From positions 154,952,179 to 155,016,178 of the forward strand of contig NC_071353.1 in the NCBI RefSeq assembly GCF_943734655.1: a DNA stretch of 64,000 nucleotides, read 5' to 3'. Numbering within the stretch: the first letter of the stretch is position 1; every line of letters starts with the position of its first letter. The DNA is from Sabethes cyaneus (Eukaryota; Arthropoda; Insecta; Diptera; Culicidae). Under the pieces are notes generated by a model that was given only the letters and a program-made list of their open reading frames with translations, was not told the origin of the DNA and ran no database searches. The position numbers were made by a program, and so were the translations under genes. This document shows, one piece after another, positions 34,733 to 44,900 of this stretch.

Positions 34733-35340
34733 TTATTGGTTCTGCTGCCGTTTATCTAGGCGGTTTAACGGGATGCCCTCCCAACGGAACAACGCTAAGC
34801 ACTCGGTAAACCAGAAAAGGCGGTCGGAATCAGTCGTGAACTGTGTGATCGGGTGCGAATCGAGACACGCTTCAGTTTTTGTTATTAGAGTCCAGAAATA
34901 GTTCTCATGTAAGATAGCGCTGCCAAGAGTACTGCACTTTTTGAGGGACTTCATGGCAGCTTCCCAGAGGCCTCCAAAACATGGTGACCTCGGCGATATA
35001 AACTTGAACGCAATGCCATCATTGGCACAGCTGTTTGGTGTGAGATATTGATGATGTTGTCGACCAGTGCGGGTCTCTCCCGTCGTCGGGAGATGAAGCG
35101 TTCCAAAATGGTCAAGAAGGATTGGATCGACACTAAGCTTCATGAGACCTGCGAGGTTTTCACTGCGTACTGCTATCCGTTGGCGTTGAGCGAAATCGGC
35201 GAGTTTTTCATCCCAGGTTTTTCCCTTTCTCCGAAATCCTTGTATGAGTAGTATCGCTTGTTGTGCCACCACTGGACCGACGAGTCCTAGAGGGTCAAAA
35301 AGCCGTACAATCTCCGAGAGGACGATTCGCTTGGTGATCT
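34733..35340 (-). pseudogene. BEL/Pao integrase remnant, copy 1
   Basis: A 179-codon minus-strand frame (35272-34733) contains FKFISPRSPCFGGLWEAAMK followed by LITKTEACLDSHPIT. These are hallmarks of the C-terminal BEL/Pao integrase (family form FIPPRSPHFGGLWEAAVKS, IEACLNSRPL). The upstream part is no longer family-like, and no LTRs or other domains are intact. It is paired with 38150-38725. Confidence 0.75.
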
Positions 35341-35359
35341 AGTGATTACAGCAACTGGA

Positions 35360-35633
35360 GAAGTTGTTGTTTTCACTTGCCTCACAGTGCAGGTCATGTA
35401 CCATGAACTTGTTACAAATTTATGTTCTGATCTGACTCATGGAACAAGGCTATTCATCGATTTATTGCACCCAAAAGAGCACCTCTAATGGAAATGGAGA
35501 TTTAATGTTCCATTAGAGGCTCCCACTTGGGTGGTTGTTGGGAGAGAGTAATGCAATCTGTCAAAACTATCAATGTGATATTTTGTTTTGTTTATTTTTA
35601 AAATAACAATTCTCTTCTAACATTTCTCTCTAG
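35360..35633 (+). repeat. Duplicated 3' end of the last neurobeachin intron
   Basis: This follows the same order of words as 41330-41645: TTTATGTTCTGATCTGACTC, GCTATTCATCGATTTA, TGGAGATTTAAT, CCCACTTGGGTGGTTG and GGGAGAGAGT, ending in an intact pyrimidine tract and TCTCTCTAG acceptor at 35633. A local inverted pair (CCTCTAATGGAA / TTCCATTAGAGG, 35481-35520) is present here but not in the other copy. Confidence 0.8.
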
Positions 35634-35706
35634 ATACCTTCTGGCGGGATTGGCCACCGGTTCAATCATCGTGTTTCACATCGACTTCAACCGTTGGCAC
35701 CACTAA
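35634..35706 (+). CDS. rg: Truncated duplicate of neurobeachin last exon
   Basis: After a good acceptor the exon completes the split Lys codon (AA|A) and encodes YLLAGLATGSIIVFHIDFNR then WHH and TAA. It is identical in protein to the canonical last exon at 41646 up to HH, with only two silent differences that I count (TAC/TAT, TCA/TCG). There the duplication breaks off, so the last six residues (EYQQRY) are missing. The acceptor, phase and stop make it usable as an alternative terminal exon. It is also possible that it is an unused relic. It is the first acceptor met by the splicing machinery. Confidence 0.75.
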
Positions 35707-36165
35707 TCGACGATTTTCAGATGTCTTAAAACATTTACATACCACTTCCGAACGATATTCAGATGATTTTAGATGACTTTTAAACGACTTTCAGCGGACT
35801 TTAAGCGATATGCAGACGCTTTTTAAACGACTATACTTTCAGATGACTTTCATGCGATTTACCGATGGCTTTCGGACAACCGCCAAACGACGTTCAGGCG
35901 ATCTTCAAACGATTGCCGAACATCTTTCAAGAAAGACCTTCGAGTGGAGGACTTCCAAACGGCTTTCAGTTGCTTTCTGGACGACGAATTCAGGACTACG
36001 TTAGGAAACATTCAGAGACTTTTAGATACTTTTCAGGCTTTTAGATTGCTTTTAGATGACTTTCAAATGTGTTTCAGACGGCTGGTTCACCAAACTTCAA
36101 GCGATCGGCAGATCACTTTCAGCCGACTTTTAGACAACTTTCAAGCGACTTTCAAAAACGGACTT
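35707..36165. repeat. GACTTTCAGACG-type degenerate tract
   Basis: About 460 bp are built from variants of CGACTTTCAGATGATTTT (CTTTTAAACGAC, TTTCAGACGG, TTTTAGATGAC). It begins immediately after the TAA of the truncated exon, so the breakpoint of the exon duplication coincides with the tract edge. Confidence 0.8.
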
Positions 36166-36420
36166 CGGCCGACCATCCCGAAACTTTATGAAATTTTGTA
36201 CAAAGGCCGTATTATGTAAATTCGAGGTTGCCCATTTTTCCAGCACAATGTAGTCGAGACTTTTGTATAGGGATTTGCGGAGAATTATGTCTCGATAATT
36301 ACTACAGTTGAAGCGAAGGCCTTTCTTATAAATAGGTCTTAGTTCGCTCCTGACTTTCAAAAACTCGGTGGGTATGTCGTCATTTAAAAGATCCTCGCCG
36401 TTCTACAACTCTTTGAAGGG
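36166..36420 (-). pseudogene. RT fragment B, copy 2
   Basis: The minus-strand frame 36360-36130 reads RSELRPIYKKGLRFNCSNYR, resembling the start of the RT domain of non-LTR elements (PIYKKGDRxxCxNYRGI). It breaks off within about 60 codons. It is related to 30980-31290. Confidence 0.55.
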
Positions 36421-36449
36421 TCGAATTTTTAGTCCTTTGCCTCGGCCAG

Positions 36450-37560
36450 AACATGTGCCTAGTGCTGACAATTCACTTGGTGACGAAACCTCTTCGCAGC
36501 ATTCATCATTTCAACTGTTCGACACGGTTTTATACCTGGTCGTTCGTCTGTACTAATTTGCTGGAGTTTACTACGACATGTATTATGGAAGACAATGAGC
36601 GAGTTGATGTCATTTATACCGATCTGAAAGCGGCTTTTCATAGAATTAACCGTGGGATACTTTTGCGGAAACTGTGTCGTCTCAGTGCTTCCCAACAAGT
36701 GATTGAATCACTGAACTCATACTTCAGCGGTAGAGTACTACGTGTGAAACTCGGATCCAGTATTTCCTCGATGTTTGTCAATAAATCTGAAGTGCCTCAA
36801 GGCAGCAACATGGGGTCGTTGCTTTTTCTGTTGTTCTTCAACAATGTTGCGTTACTGGTGGAATCTGGGAGGAAGTTAGTGTACGCTGATGATTTGAAAT
36901 TATACACTGCGATTAGTGATGATGAAGACGACTGCTCTCGATTACAGTTTTGGTTAAATCAATCGGCAAATAAATGCAGTAAAATTTATTTGCCGACTGA
37001 TGTAAACAAAACTGGCTTAGTGTGAGGACAGCAATGTAAAGTTATTAGTTTCCATCGCATCAAATTTGATTTGATTAATTCTAAGGCATCTCGACAGCTT
37101 GGGTTTATCTCTAAAATAGGATGAAATTTTATGGATGTCCATTGTTTAAAAACATTGTATTGCGCGCTAGTTCATCCACTGCTGGAAAACTGTAATTTGG
37201 TTTGCTTTCCCAAGCAGATCACTTAGAATCTATGCATCAATCAGGAGATTGTTTCGACTTGCTTTGCGGCATCTCCCTTGGCGCTATTCCGATAACTTGC
37301 CGCCTTACGCAAACTTTAATTCAATTGGCCTAGACACGGTCGACCATAGACGCAAAATGCATTAGGCGATGTTTGTGGCTAAACTAATCAATGGTGAAAT
37401 CGCTGAATTTCCGGATATCACTACGACCATTACGATCGACGAGACTACTACAAATTTCATTTCAGCGAACCGCATTTGGATATAACGAACCCACTCACGG
37501 AATGCATCCGAACTTTTTTACAAGTGCAAGAATTATTTGAGTTCGGTGAACCATTGCACT
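36450..37560 (+). pseudogene. Jockey-type RT and 3' part, fragment
   Basis: The frame 36453-37025 contains VDVIYTDLKAAFHRINRGIL (catalytic Asp box), SEVPQGSNMGSLLFLLFFNN and KLVYADDLKLYTAI (intact YADD). Downstream pieces to about 37560 continue the thumb and C-terminal region with stops and shifts. The 5' part is missing. It is oriented with the host gene. Confidence 0.75.
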
Positions 37561-37639
37561 TATTTGCACAGAAATTGAAGAGATGCAACTTGATATAAGA
37601 TTTTATTCATTAAGACAATTTGTATGAAGTATCCCAATA

Positions 37640-37920
37640 CATGCAAATGTTACTGCCAGTCTTCCCATGTACTCTGTAGAAAAACTCAATTCTCAGCGTT
37701 TTACTGTCCGAATTGGCCAATTTTTAATCACGAGTTCGTCTGCCGTCTGCCACTGCCGTCGACAGACCGCTGCTGGAACTATTTTTACCGATCTCAACGT
37801 GTTCCGCGCACTAAATCAACTTTCTTCACCACCAGTCGCCGGGGCCATAACCTACTGTCCAGTGAGAGGGGTCAGGGACTCAAGTTCCATGCTACCATAG
37901 GAGCTCACCTCAGTCAATCA
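37640..37920. repeat. Dispersed repeat A, copy 2
   Basis: Partner of 30361-30800. Two overlapping short plus-strand frames occur here, with no recognised domain. Confidence 0.45.
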
Positions 37921-38149
37921 ATATAATGAATGGCAACACATAGACTGAATATCGATCGTTGTGTACGCAGTTGGACCCACTCTGACCAATAGAAGTTAAA
38001 ACATCTTGAATCCGCACGATCACAGCTGATGAAACAACCACAGCTAATCCAATTGTCTTAAGTCTAAAACTGAATGAATCCAACTCGAAGAGTTTCCTGA
38101 AACAAATTTAAGTATCTACTCGAGGTTCGTCTTATATATTCTTAACTAC

Positions 38150-38725
38150 AAACCAGTCAGCGGACTCTGTTCACAGTTTTTGTTATTGGAGTCCAGAAAT
38201 TGTACTGATTTAGTGAGTGCTGTGAAGAGGTTTGTTGAGGGATTTTACGTCAGCCTCCCGGAGGCCTCCAAAATTTGGTGACCGCGGCGGTATAAACTTG
38301 CCGATGCCCAATGCCATAACACAACTGCTAACTATGAGATGTCGATGATGTTTCGAACAACCGAACGAGCTCATCTAGCTCTTGCGTGGCACCTCTGAAA
38401 TTTTGTGCATTGTCGGTCAGTGCGGACCTTCCCCTGTTGGATGATGAAGTGTCTCAAAGTGGCCATGAAGCACTCGATGGATACTAAGCTTCACGAGACC
38501 TTTGAGGTTGCCACGTAGTTCTATCGATCGGCGTTGAGCGAAGTCGCCGATTTCTTCATTCCACACTTTTCCCACTCTTTAAAGTTCTTGCATGAACAGT
38601 ATCGCTTGTTGTGCCACCGCTGAATCGACGATTCCCAGAGGGTCAAAAAACCGTGCAATGTCGGAAAGGACGCTTCCCTTGGTGATCGGGAGCCCTCCGC
38701 TATGCTGCGATTTCTCAATACGAAT
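38150..38725 (-). pseudogene. BEL/Pao integrase remnant, copy 2
   Basis: It shares its order and orientation with 34850-35340: GTTATTGGAGTCCAGAAAT, GGAGGCCTCCAAAA, TATCGCTTGTTGTGCCACC and AGAGGGTCAAAAA. It is more decayed than copy 1, and no long frame spans it. Confidence 0.65.
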
Positions 38726-41035
38726 TTCGTTCTTCTTCTAAACATCTACCTTTCTGGCATCTTTACGTTTTCTTTTTGTCCATTTCCAACGATCTGTTGT
38801 TATATTTTATTGCTTTTTGTTACGTTGTCGGTTGCTCTTGATTGCGTCTTTTGGTCTTTATTTGTAGGCTTTTCATCGTAGTTTTGTCGTCTTTCATCTT
38901 TTATTTGCATCAGATTTTTGCCTACTTGCCATCAGTTTTCCGTCATCTTTTCTCTGTATTATCGCCGTCTTTTTGTCGCCTATTTGCTCATTTCTGTTGT
39001 TCTCATGTTGCCTTTTAGATATCCTTTTGTTGTTCTTTCTCTCTTTGTTGTTGTCATTTCTCTGTCGTAATTTTGTCGTCTTTTCATGGTTGTTTTGCCA
39101 TCTTTACATCACATTTCCGTCATTTGTTCGACATTTTTTGATTCCTTTGTTTTTGTCGCTTCCCATTTAACAATTTAGGTTTTATTACACTCTTATGATG
39201 GCATTTAAACTAAAAATTGGTCATGAAAACCGCCGTTAAAAGTACCATAAAACTCATACCATAACCATAAACTGTCTTTCCATCACCTTCTCTCGTCATC
39301 CTGTTTGTTGTCAAAACAATCAAAACTGCCACAAAAGACGATCATTAAAACTGTCGCAGCACAATGGCCTTTTAGCCCAATGTCCCTCTGGCATATAAAA
39401 AACAACCAACATGTTATTTTCCTCGATGTCTTTTCGTCGTTCTGTGGTCGTCTTTCTGTCCCATATTCGTCGTTCTTTTTTGCATATTTTGTACTCTTTT
39501 TGACGCTCTTTAATGTTGTGTTTTATCATTTTGTGTCGGGTTTCTGTCGTATATTTGTCATTTTTTCATGGTTTTTTTGTTGTTGCATATGTCGTCGTTG
39601 TTTTGCCGTCTTTTCTTACCATCTTCGTCATATTTTCATGTTATATCAATGGTCCATTCATCTATCATTTTTTCACCTTCATTTTTAGCATTTTTCATTG
39701 ATTATTTCGGTAACTTTTGACGCTTTTGTCGTTGTTTTTGTTCCTGTTTTGACATCTTTTCTTTGTTTTTTATTGTCATTTTTTCGTTTTTTGTTGCCTT
39801 TTCGTCTGTTGTTCTGTCTATCGTCAGTTGTTCTGTTTGTTATCAAGACAGCAAAAAGCTATCGTTTTACTCTTTTCGTCGTTTTTCGTCGTCGTTCTAT
39901 CGTATATTCGCCTTCTTTTCATTGTGTTTCTTGCGTGTTGCGTCACCTTTTTGAAGCTTATTTTTTATCCCTGTTTTACCGTCTTTTTATTGTCTCTTCA
40001 TTACCTTTTCTACATCTATTTATATTTATTGCGTCCTTTTGTATTGTCTTTTTTGTTGCTGGCCTGACGTTTTTCGTCGTATTTTCATCACGTTTTTGTG
40101 GTCTTTTGTCTTTTTTTCTTTGTCTTTTCGCCGCCTCTTATTCGTCTTTTCGTCATCTTATTGTTGTCTTTTCGACGTCTTTTTGTCATCTCTTTGTTGA
40201 CTTCTTTTCGTATGCGTCGTCTTTTTGTCATTTCTCTGTCATATTTCCGTTGTCTTTTCATGGGTTTTAACCATCGTTTCAGTATATTTTCGTCGTCCGT
40301 TCGTCGTTTTTTGAAGTCTGCTTTTGGCATTTTCGTCGAATTTTGTTTGCAGCCTTTTTGACGCTTTTAAATACCTTTTTGTTGTGTTTTTTGTATACTT
40401 TGTGGTATTTAATCATGTTCTTTTCGTCTTCTTATTGTTGTGTTTTTGATGCCTTTTCGCCGTCTTTTTGTTATTCATTCGTTACCCTTTTTTGTATTCG
40501 TCAAATTTTTGTGATCTTTCAGCCGTATTTTTGTTCCAGCTTTGTGCCGTTTTCGTCGCCTTTTTTGTTGCTGTTTTGGCATCTTTTCTTTATTTTTATT
40601 GCTATTATTTCGTCGTCTTTATTATCGTTTCGCCGTTTTTTTCTTTTCTTTTCAAATACACGAAATACTGAAATTTCCAGTCCAGTCCTGTTCAAGTTGT
40701 CAACTTCATCAAAGCTGTTGTTGTCAACAAAAAGTTATCGTTTTACTACCTTTTCGTTGTTCTTTCGTCGCCAGTCGGTCGTTCATAGTTCACTATCCTT
40801 TCATTGTTTTTTGCATGTTTTGTCGCCTTTTTGTTGCTTTTTAATTGTTTTTAGTCATGTTATTATTTGTTCCTGTTTTACCATCTTGCCCTGTTTTTTA
40901 CGTCGGATTTTTGCAGTATTTTGACCCGTCTTTTCACTGGCTCTTTTTGTCATCCCTTTATTGTCTTCGCTTCGTATGTGTCATTTTTTGTCATCTCCTC
41001 GTATGCGTCGTCTTTTTGTCATCTAGCGCGGGTGT
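38726..41035. repeat. GACGAAAA-type tract, copy 2 (inverted, TTTTCGTC)
   Basis: 2.3 kb of T-rich sequence has TTTTTGTCGTC and TTTTCGTCGT words, the reverse complement of the 32060-34700 tract. The unique core at about 39335-39410 is the reverse complement of 34068-34150. A higher-order repeat of roughly 0.9 kb is visible: 39855-39960 resembles 40735-40840 (CGTTTTACT...TTTTCATTGT...GTCACC/GTCGCC). Plus-strand Phe-rich frames are by-products. Confidence 0.9.
39178..39265. mobile_element. Small MITE inside the TTTTCGTC tract
   Basis: The sequence GTTTTATTACACTCTTATGA opens the element, an ATTGGTCATGAAAACCG centre follows, and a degraded AAGTACCATAAAAC end closes it. It is related to 21425-21525 and 57711-57812. 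Confidence 0.5.
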
Positions 41036-41329
41036 CCTATTGTGATCTGATGGTTTTCACCGGTGAAGATGGTCTCTGGAACCACTTGGATAAGTCAATT
41101 TATGAAGTGCAAGTCCAGCCGATTGCATCATGTTTGAATTCGTTGAAATAGTTCTTCATAAAAAATGCATACCAACTATAACAAAAGCAATAGAATGGTG
41201 CTCGGATTCGATTTGATTTCCAAAAGTTTTTGGAGGTATTTGGTCGCGGAGACATTGTATTTAAGTCTCAAGACAAAGAGCATTGCAGCGTTGGGAGGCG
41301 TTTTTCCCTTCCTCATTGCGTAAGTTGTG

Positions 41330-41645
41330 CACCTTCAATTTGTTTCGAATTTATGTTCTAATTTGACTCATGCAAAAAGCTATTCATCGATTTAATACAC
41401 CTTATGGAGACAATTGACCTATCTTTGTCGTGGCTAGTAAAGAAATAGAAGTCGAAGAGCAAATAAAAATAACAGTTTGAGTTGCTTTTTCACCGTCGTC
41501 CATATAAACTGGAGATTTAATCCACCTTCAGTGGGCCCCACTTGGGTGGTTGCTGGGAGAGAGTGATGCAATCTGTTAAAACTCATTGGTATATTTGTTT
41601 TATTTATTTTTAAAACAACAATTCTCTTCTAACGTTTCTTTCTAG
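41330..41645 (+). promoter_or_regulatory. Last intron 3' end with canonical acceptor
   Basis: Pyrimidine-rich end TTCTCTTCTAACGTTTCTTTCTAG; the acceptor is at 41644-41645. CTTCTAAC upstream is a plausible branch site. The whole segment is duplicated at 35360-35633. Confidence 0.7.
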
Positions 41646-41736
41646 ATATCTTCTGGCGGGATTGGCCACCGGTTCGATCATCGTGTTTCACATCGACTTC
41701 AACCGTTGGCACCACGAGTACCAGCAGCGCTACTGA
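41646..41736 (+). CDS. rg: Neurobeachin canonical last exon
   Basis: It completes the split Lys codon and encodes YLLAGLATGSIIVFHIDFNR, WHHEYQQRY and TGA (41734-41736). The C-terminal end FNRWHxEYQxRY is what neurobeachins end with, so this is the original and 35634-35706 the truncated copy. Confidence 0.93.
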
Positions 41737-41946
41737 AACTCGTCCCTCCGGTACGTCTCGATGACTAGTGCAGGCGAAGCGGAACTGCAATACCGACGAC
41801 AGTCGTCGTCATCACAGTCGCCACACTTATCCAGTTATCAGCATCATTATCCCGCTGCCGGTAGTGGCGGCGGTAATGGCACTACCACTACTACAACCAC
41901 CAGCAGTAGCAGTGCCAGCAGCAGTAACGATGTGGTAGTGTACTGA
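41737..41946 (+). other. Open 69-codon extension after the neurobeachin stop
   Basis: The frame that contains the TGA at 41734 stays open for 69 codons to the next TGA (41944-41946). It encodes NSSLRYVSMTSAGEAELQYR, then a Ser/Gln/His stretch, Gly-rich and Thr-rich runs, and ends SNDVVVY. The GC-rich third positions and amino-acid bias resemble the coding linkers of this gene and contrast with the AT-rich 3' UTR beyond 41990. This could be a stop-codon readthrough extension, which is common in Diptera, or a GC-rich UTR segment. The base after the TGA is A, not the C most favourable to readthrough. Confidence 0.45.
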
Positions 41947-44900
41947 GTCCAGTACGGTGTTGGTGAGTAATGGATGATGTGGCCGCAATTTGCTGTGTAT
42001 TTAGATAGTTAGTGGGTTTTAATCAATCAGCCAGCAGGAAGGTTGCCAAAATCTCGTTACTGCAGACTATTTGGACATATGCGATGTGGGGGGATTAATT
42101 GTTACTTATTATGTATGGAAAGTTACGCTTGACGTTGCGTAAAATTACTGTAGAAAAAAAGCTTTTAACGGTTCAAAATGGCGGTATGCTACTAAGCTTT
42201 CTTGCATTGCATTGTGAGAATAAAATATTAAAAAAAGAGAAAACAATTCAGCTGGCTAAGCAGCTTGCTTTTGAGAGTAACTACAGTAAGAGAGAAAAAT
42301 AAAATCATTAAAATTATTAGTATTTAAGACAGAATCTACTTTAACGCTAGCGGGCGGAGTGATTGTTCGCACATACACACACAGATAGCACTAATCATTC
42401 ACGCATCCACACAATCACACGCATATTAATCTACACAGGTTACGAGAAAAACAGCAGAAGAAAATATGCCAAATGCAAAACGTTCTATCTGAACATTCTT
42501 TTTACGCATTTACAGTTTTGCGCAGCAAAAAAAAAACAGCAAACAAAAATTATAGAAAATAATCCACCAAAATTTTACGGGAGAAAACAAAAACGCGGAT
42601 GCAGCAGCGGAATAAAATGGGAAAGTTAGACGTAGCGAAGAAGAAGAGATGCCAAATGTAAAGTTTTAAAACTGATCTAAAAACAAAATACAAAACAAAA
42701 AAAATAATTCACTGCAGAATAGAAACAGAAGAAGATAAGAGTGTTTTAAGCTTACTCATACAAACCAAACAAAAAAAAACTTCAAAACAGCTAACTTTAA
42801 CAGAAAAGAAAGGGAATATGTGAGTTCGTATCGTCACTTCTGAGGTTATCCGTCCGCAAATATTTACATTTAATCTTAACAAATTAAACGCTAAACAAAC
42901 AAAAAACCATTGAACAAATCAACCAAATCAACAAGCACCTTACCACAGCACTTTTTTAAAGTCACTCCCACAGAAATAAAAAAACTAAAAAAAACAGAAA
43001 ATATTCCGTTACTCAGCATTAGCATACCGTAGAGCAGATTAAACACACAAAAAACAGCAGCTAAATCGAGCGGAAGCAACCTTACCTAGTATACAAAATG
43101 TAGTTGAAAAACAGTAAACTATTCACGTGCCAAGCATTTTTCGACATTAAGCCCAAATTGATAAAAGACAACCGAATCGAACACACACACTGTCAAACAC
43201 ACGTCTTAGCCAAAAAACCCTGTTGTTTTCTAGTTTGTTTTTTCCAGTAGTGGAAAAAAAGCAGCAACAATGCTTCTCCGTCCAAATGTTTTTTTTTTAT
43301 TTCGATTTTCCTTAAATATCTGCAAATCTGGCAACGCCTCTGATTATTAGTAGAACACACTCATACCATCACTTTATTACACGCTCAAAGTGTTCTACCC
43401 AACAAGCGAAAGTGAAAATGAAAAAAAAAACTTGCAGTTTGTGTGCTATAAGTTACGTGATCTCTGATTGAGCTAAAATCTGAACGAACGAACGACTGCG
43501 TCAAGTATTCGGTTCAAGTCGGTCCCTTCCTACCTGCAACCCAAAAAAAAATTAAGGTACGAGGAGGAAAAGGACCACCCCGGCCGGCCGGCACCACCAC
43601 CAAGTAAGTGTATGCGTAATGTTTTTTAAAAGAAAAGATTTCGTCCATTCTTTGCTGTGTTAATTCGATACATTCCTGCCCTTTTCCGTGGTGAAAACGG
43701 AACAAAACAAAAAAAAAACACTGGGAAAAAAACGTCTGCTCATTGCTAACTCCTCCCCCCACTCCCACGGTCTCTTGTCCAGAGACTGTAAAAAATTTTC
43801 TTAAGCCATTCCGTTGTTGTTATGAGCAAGAAAAAAAAAGAAAAGTGAGAAAAATTCAAGCAAACAAGTACTTAATTTTTTTTCTGTTTTTGGTCACTAA
43901 TAGTCCTATTACTAGTTTTAGTCGTTAGTCATTTCCTAGCCTATAAGTCGGTGTTGGTGTAAATTTAGCGTGAGTGAAATTAGATTAAATGAAACAAAAA
44001 GAAAAAAAGGGAAGTCAAACTCGTAACCCCATTTTTTGCTGTGGCGCGCACTTAGCTAGTTTTTATTGAATACACGAACGGAGTTTGGCGGAATGCCGCC
44101 AAACTCGAACGCGCTTCTTGTGAATTATTTTGTGCACTTTTACCTTTTACACTAAGAAAAAAAAGACGCCCTGGCAAACAACGTGATGAGTCGATTGAAA
44201 TCTAGTGGCACCTAGAGACACACTATAGTAGGTAATATTTTAACAATAGAAGCAGATAAAAAAACAATACTGAAAGTTACATGAATAAGACTCAACGCAC
44301 TTCCCCCCTCTCAAACAAACAATACGATTCACAGCATCAATAGAAATAACTTCTAAATCGGGCTGAATCGCGCGTTTAGCTGTGTATTTTAAACAAAAAA
44401 GAAGCCAATCTACCGCAAGAAAAAAAAAACGTTGCAACAGAATGTAAATTAGAGCAAAATAACGCTTAATTAATAGAAGAAGAAAAACAAAGCTGCAGAA
44501 ACAAAAATATAATAACGATAATCCCGCGATGTTCACACCAGACAAAAAAAAACTGTAACTTTTTTATAGTAAGGCGATAACGATTTAAATGATGCATCCA
44601 AAAGTGTTGATGCCGTAATCACATTTTGAGCCAGCTCACAGTGACAAACAAAAGCAGACAGACGGACGCACGGATACACACACACACACAAGCAAACCAG
44701 ACACAGAGTTTGGAGGCGACGCCTCGTTCGCCTCGTTTTCCGTGGGTGGGCTGATGAACACACTAAACAAGCTGCAGGGTTGGACTACAATTATTATTAT
44801 TATTATTATTATCGATTACTATTGCTACTGCTACTACAACTACAACTACTAACACACAGACAGCGTAAAATTTAAGGGCTGTTAAGGGACAGAAAAAATA

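Larger units (their letters stand above)
26149..41645. other. 15.5-kb neurobeachin intron
   Basis: The intron separates the penultimate exon from the canonical last exon. It holds the purine tract, a Helitron, two GACGAAAA-type tracts in opposite orientation, two BEL/Pao remnants, RT remnants and a truncated duplicate of the last exon. No gene was found in 26149-26990, 30253-32040, 37560-38150 or 41036-41330. A 82-codon minus-strand frame at 26532-26780 has a protein-like texture but no family I recognise. Confidence 0.75.
7972..41736 (+). other. rg: Neurobeachin/rugose gene, 3' part (gene span)
   Basis: Nine coding exons on the plus strand join in consistent phase into the C-terminal half of a neurobeachin: low-complexity linker, DUF1088, PH-BEACH, BEACH and WD40 repeats. 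Neurobeachin (Drosophila rugose/DAKAP550, vertebrate NBEA/LRBA) is a large cytosolic scaffold that binds PKA regulatory subunits and acts in membrane trafficking and synapses. That role is family knowledge. The exons encode the conserved part with no frameshift. The two largest introns, 9630-21727 and 26149-41645, are swollen by repeats. The N-terminal half is outside the window. Confidence 0.9.

Noticed and set aside
39698..40924. Two ~190-codon plus-strand frames with apparent transmembrane segments
   Set aside because: Products of the TTTTCGTC tract; the sequence is a repeat with an inverted counterpart at 32-34.7 kb.
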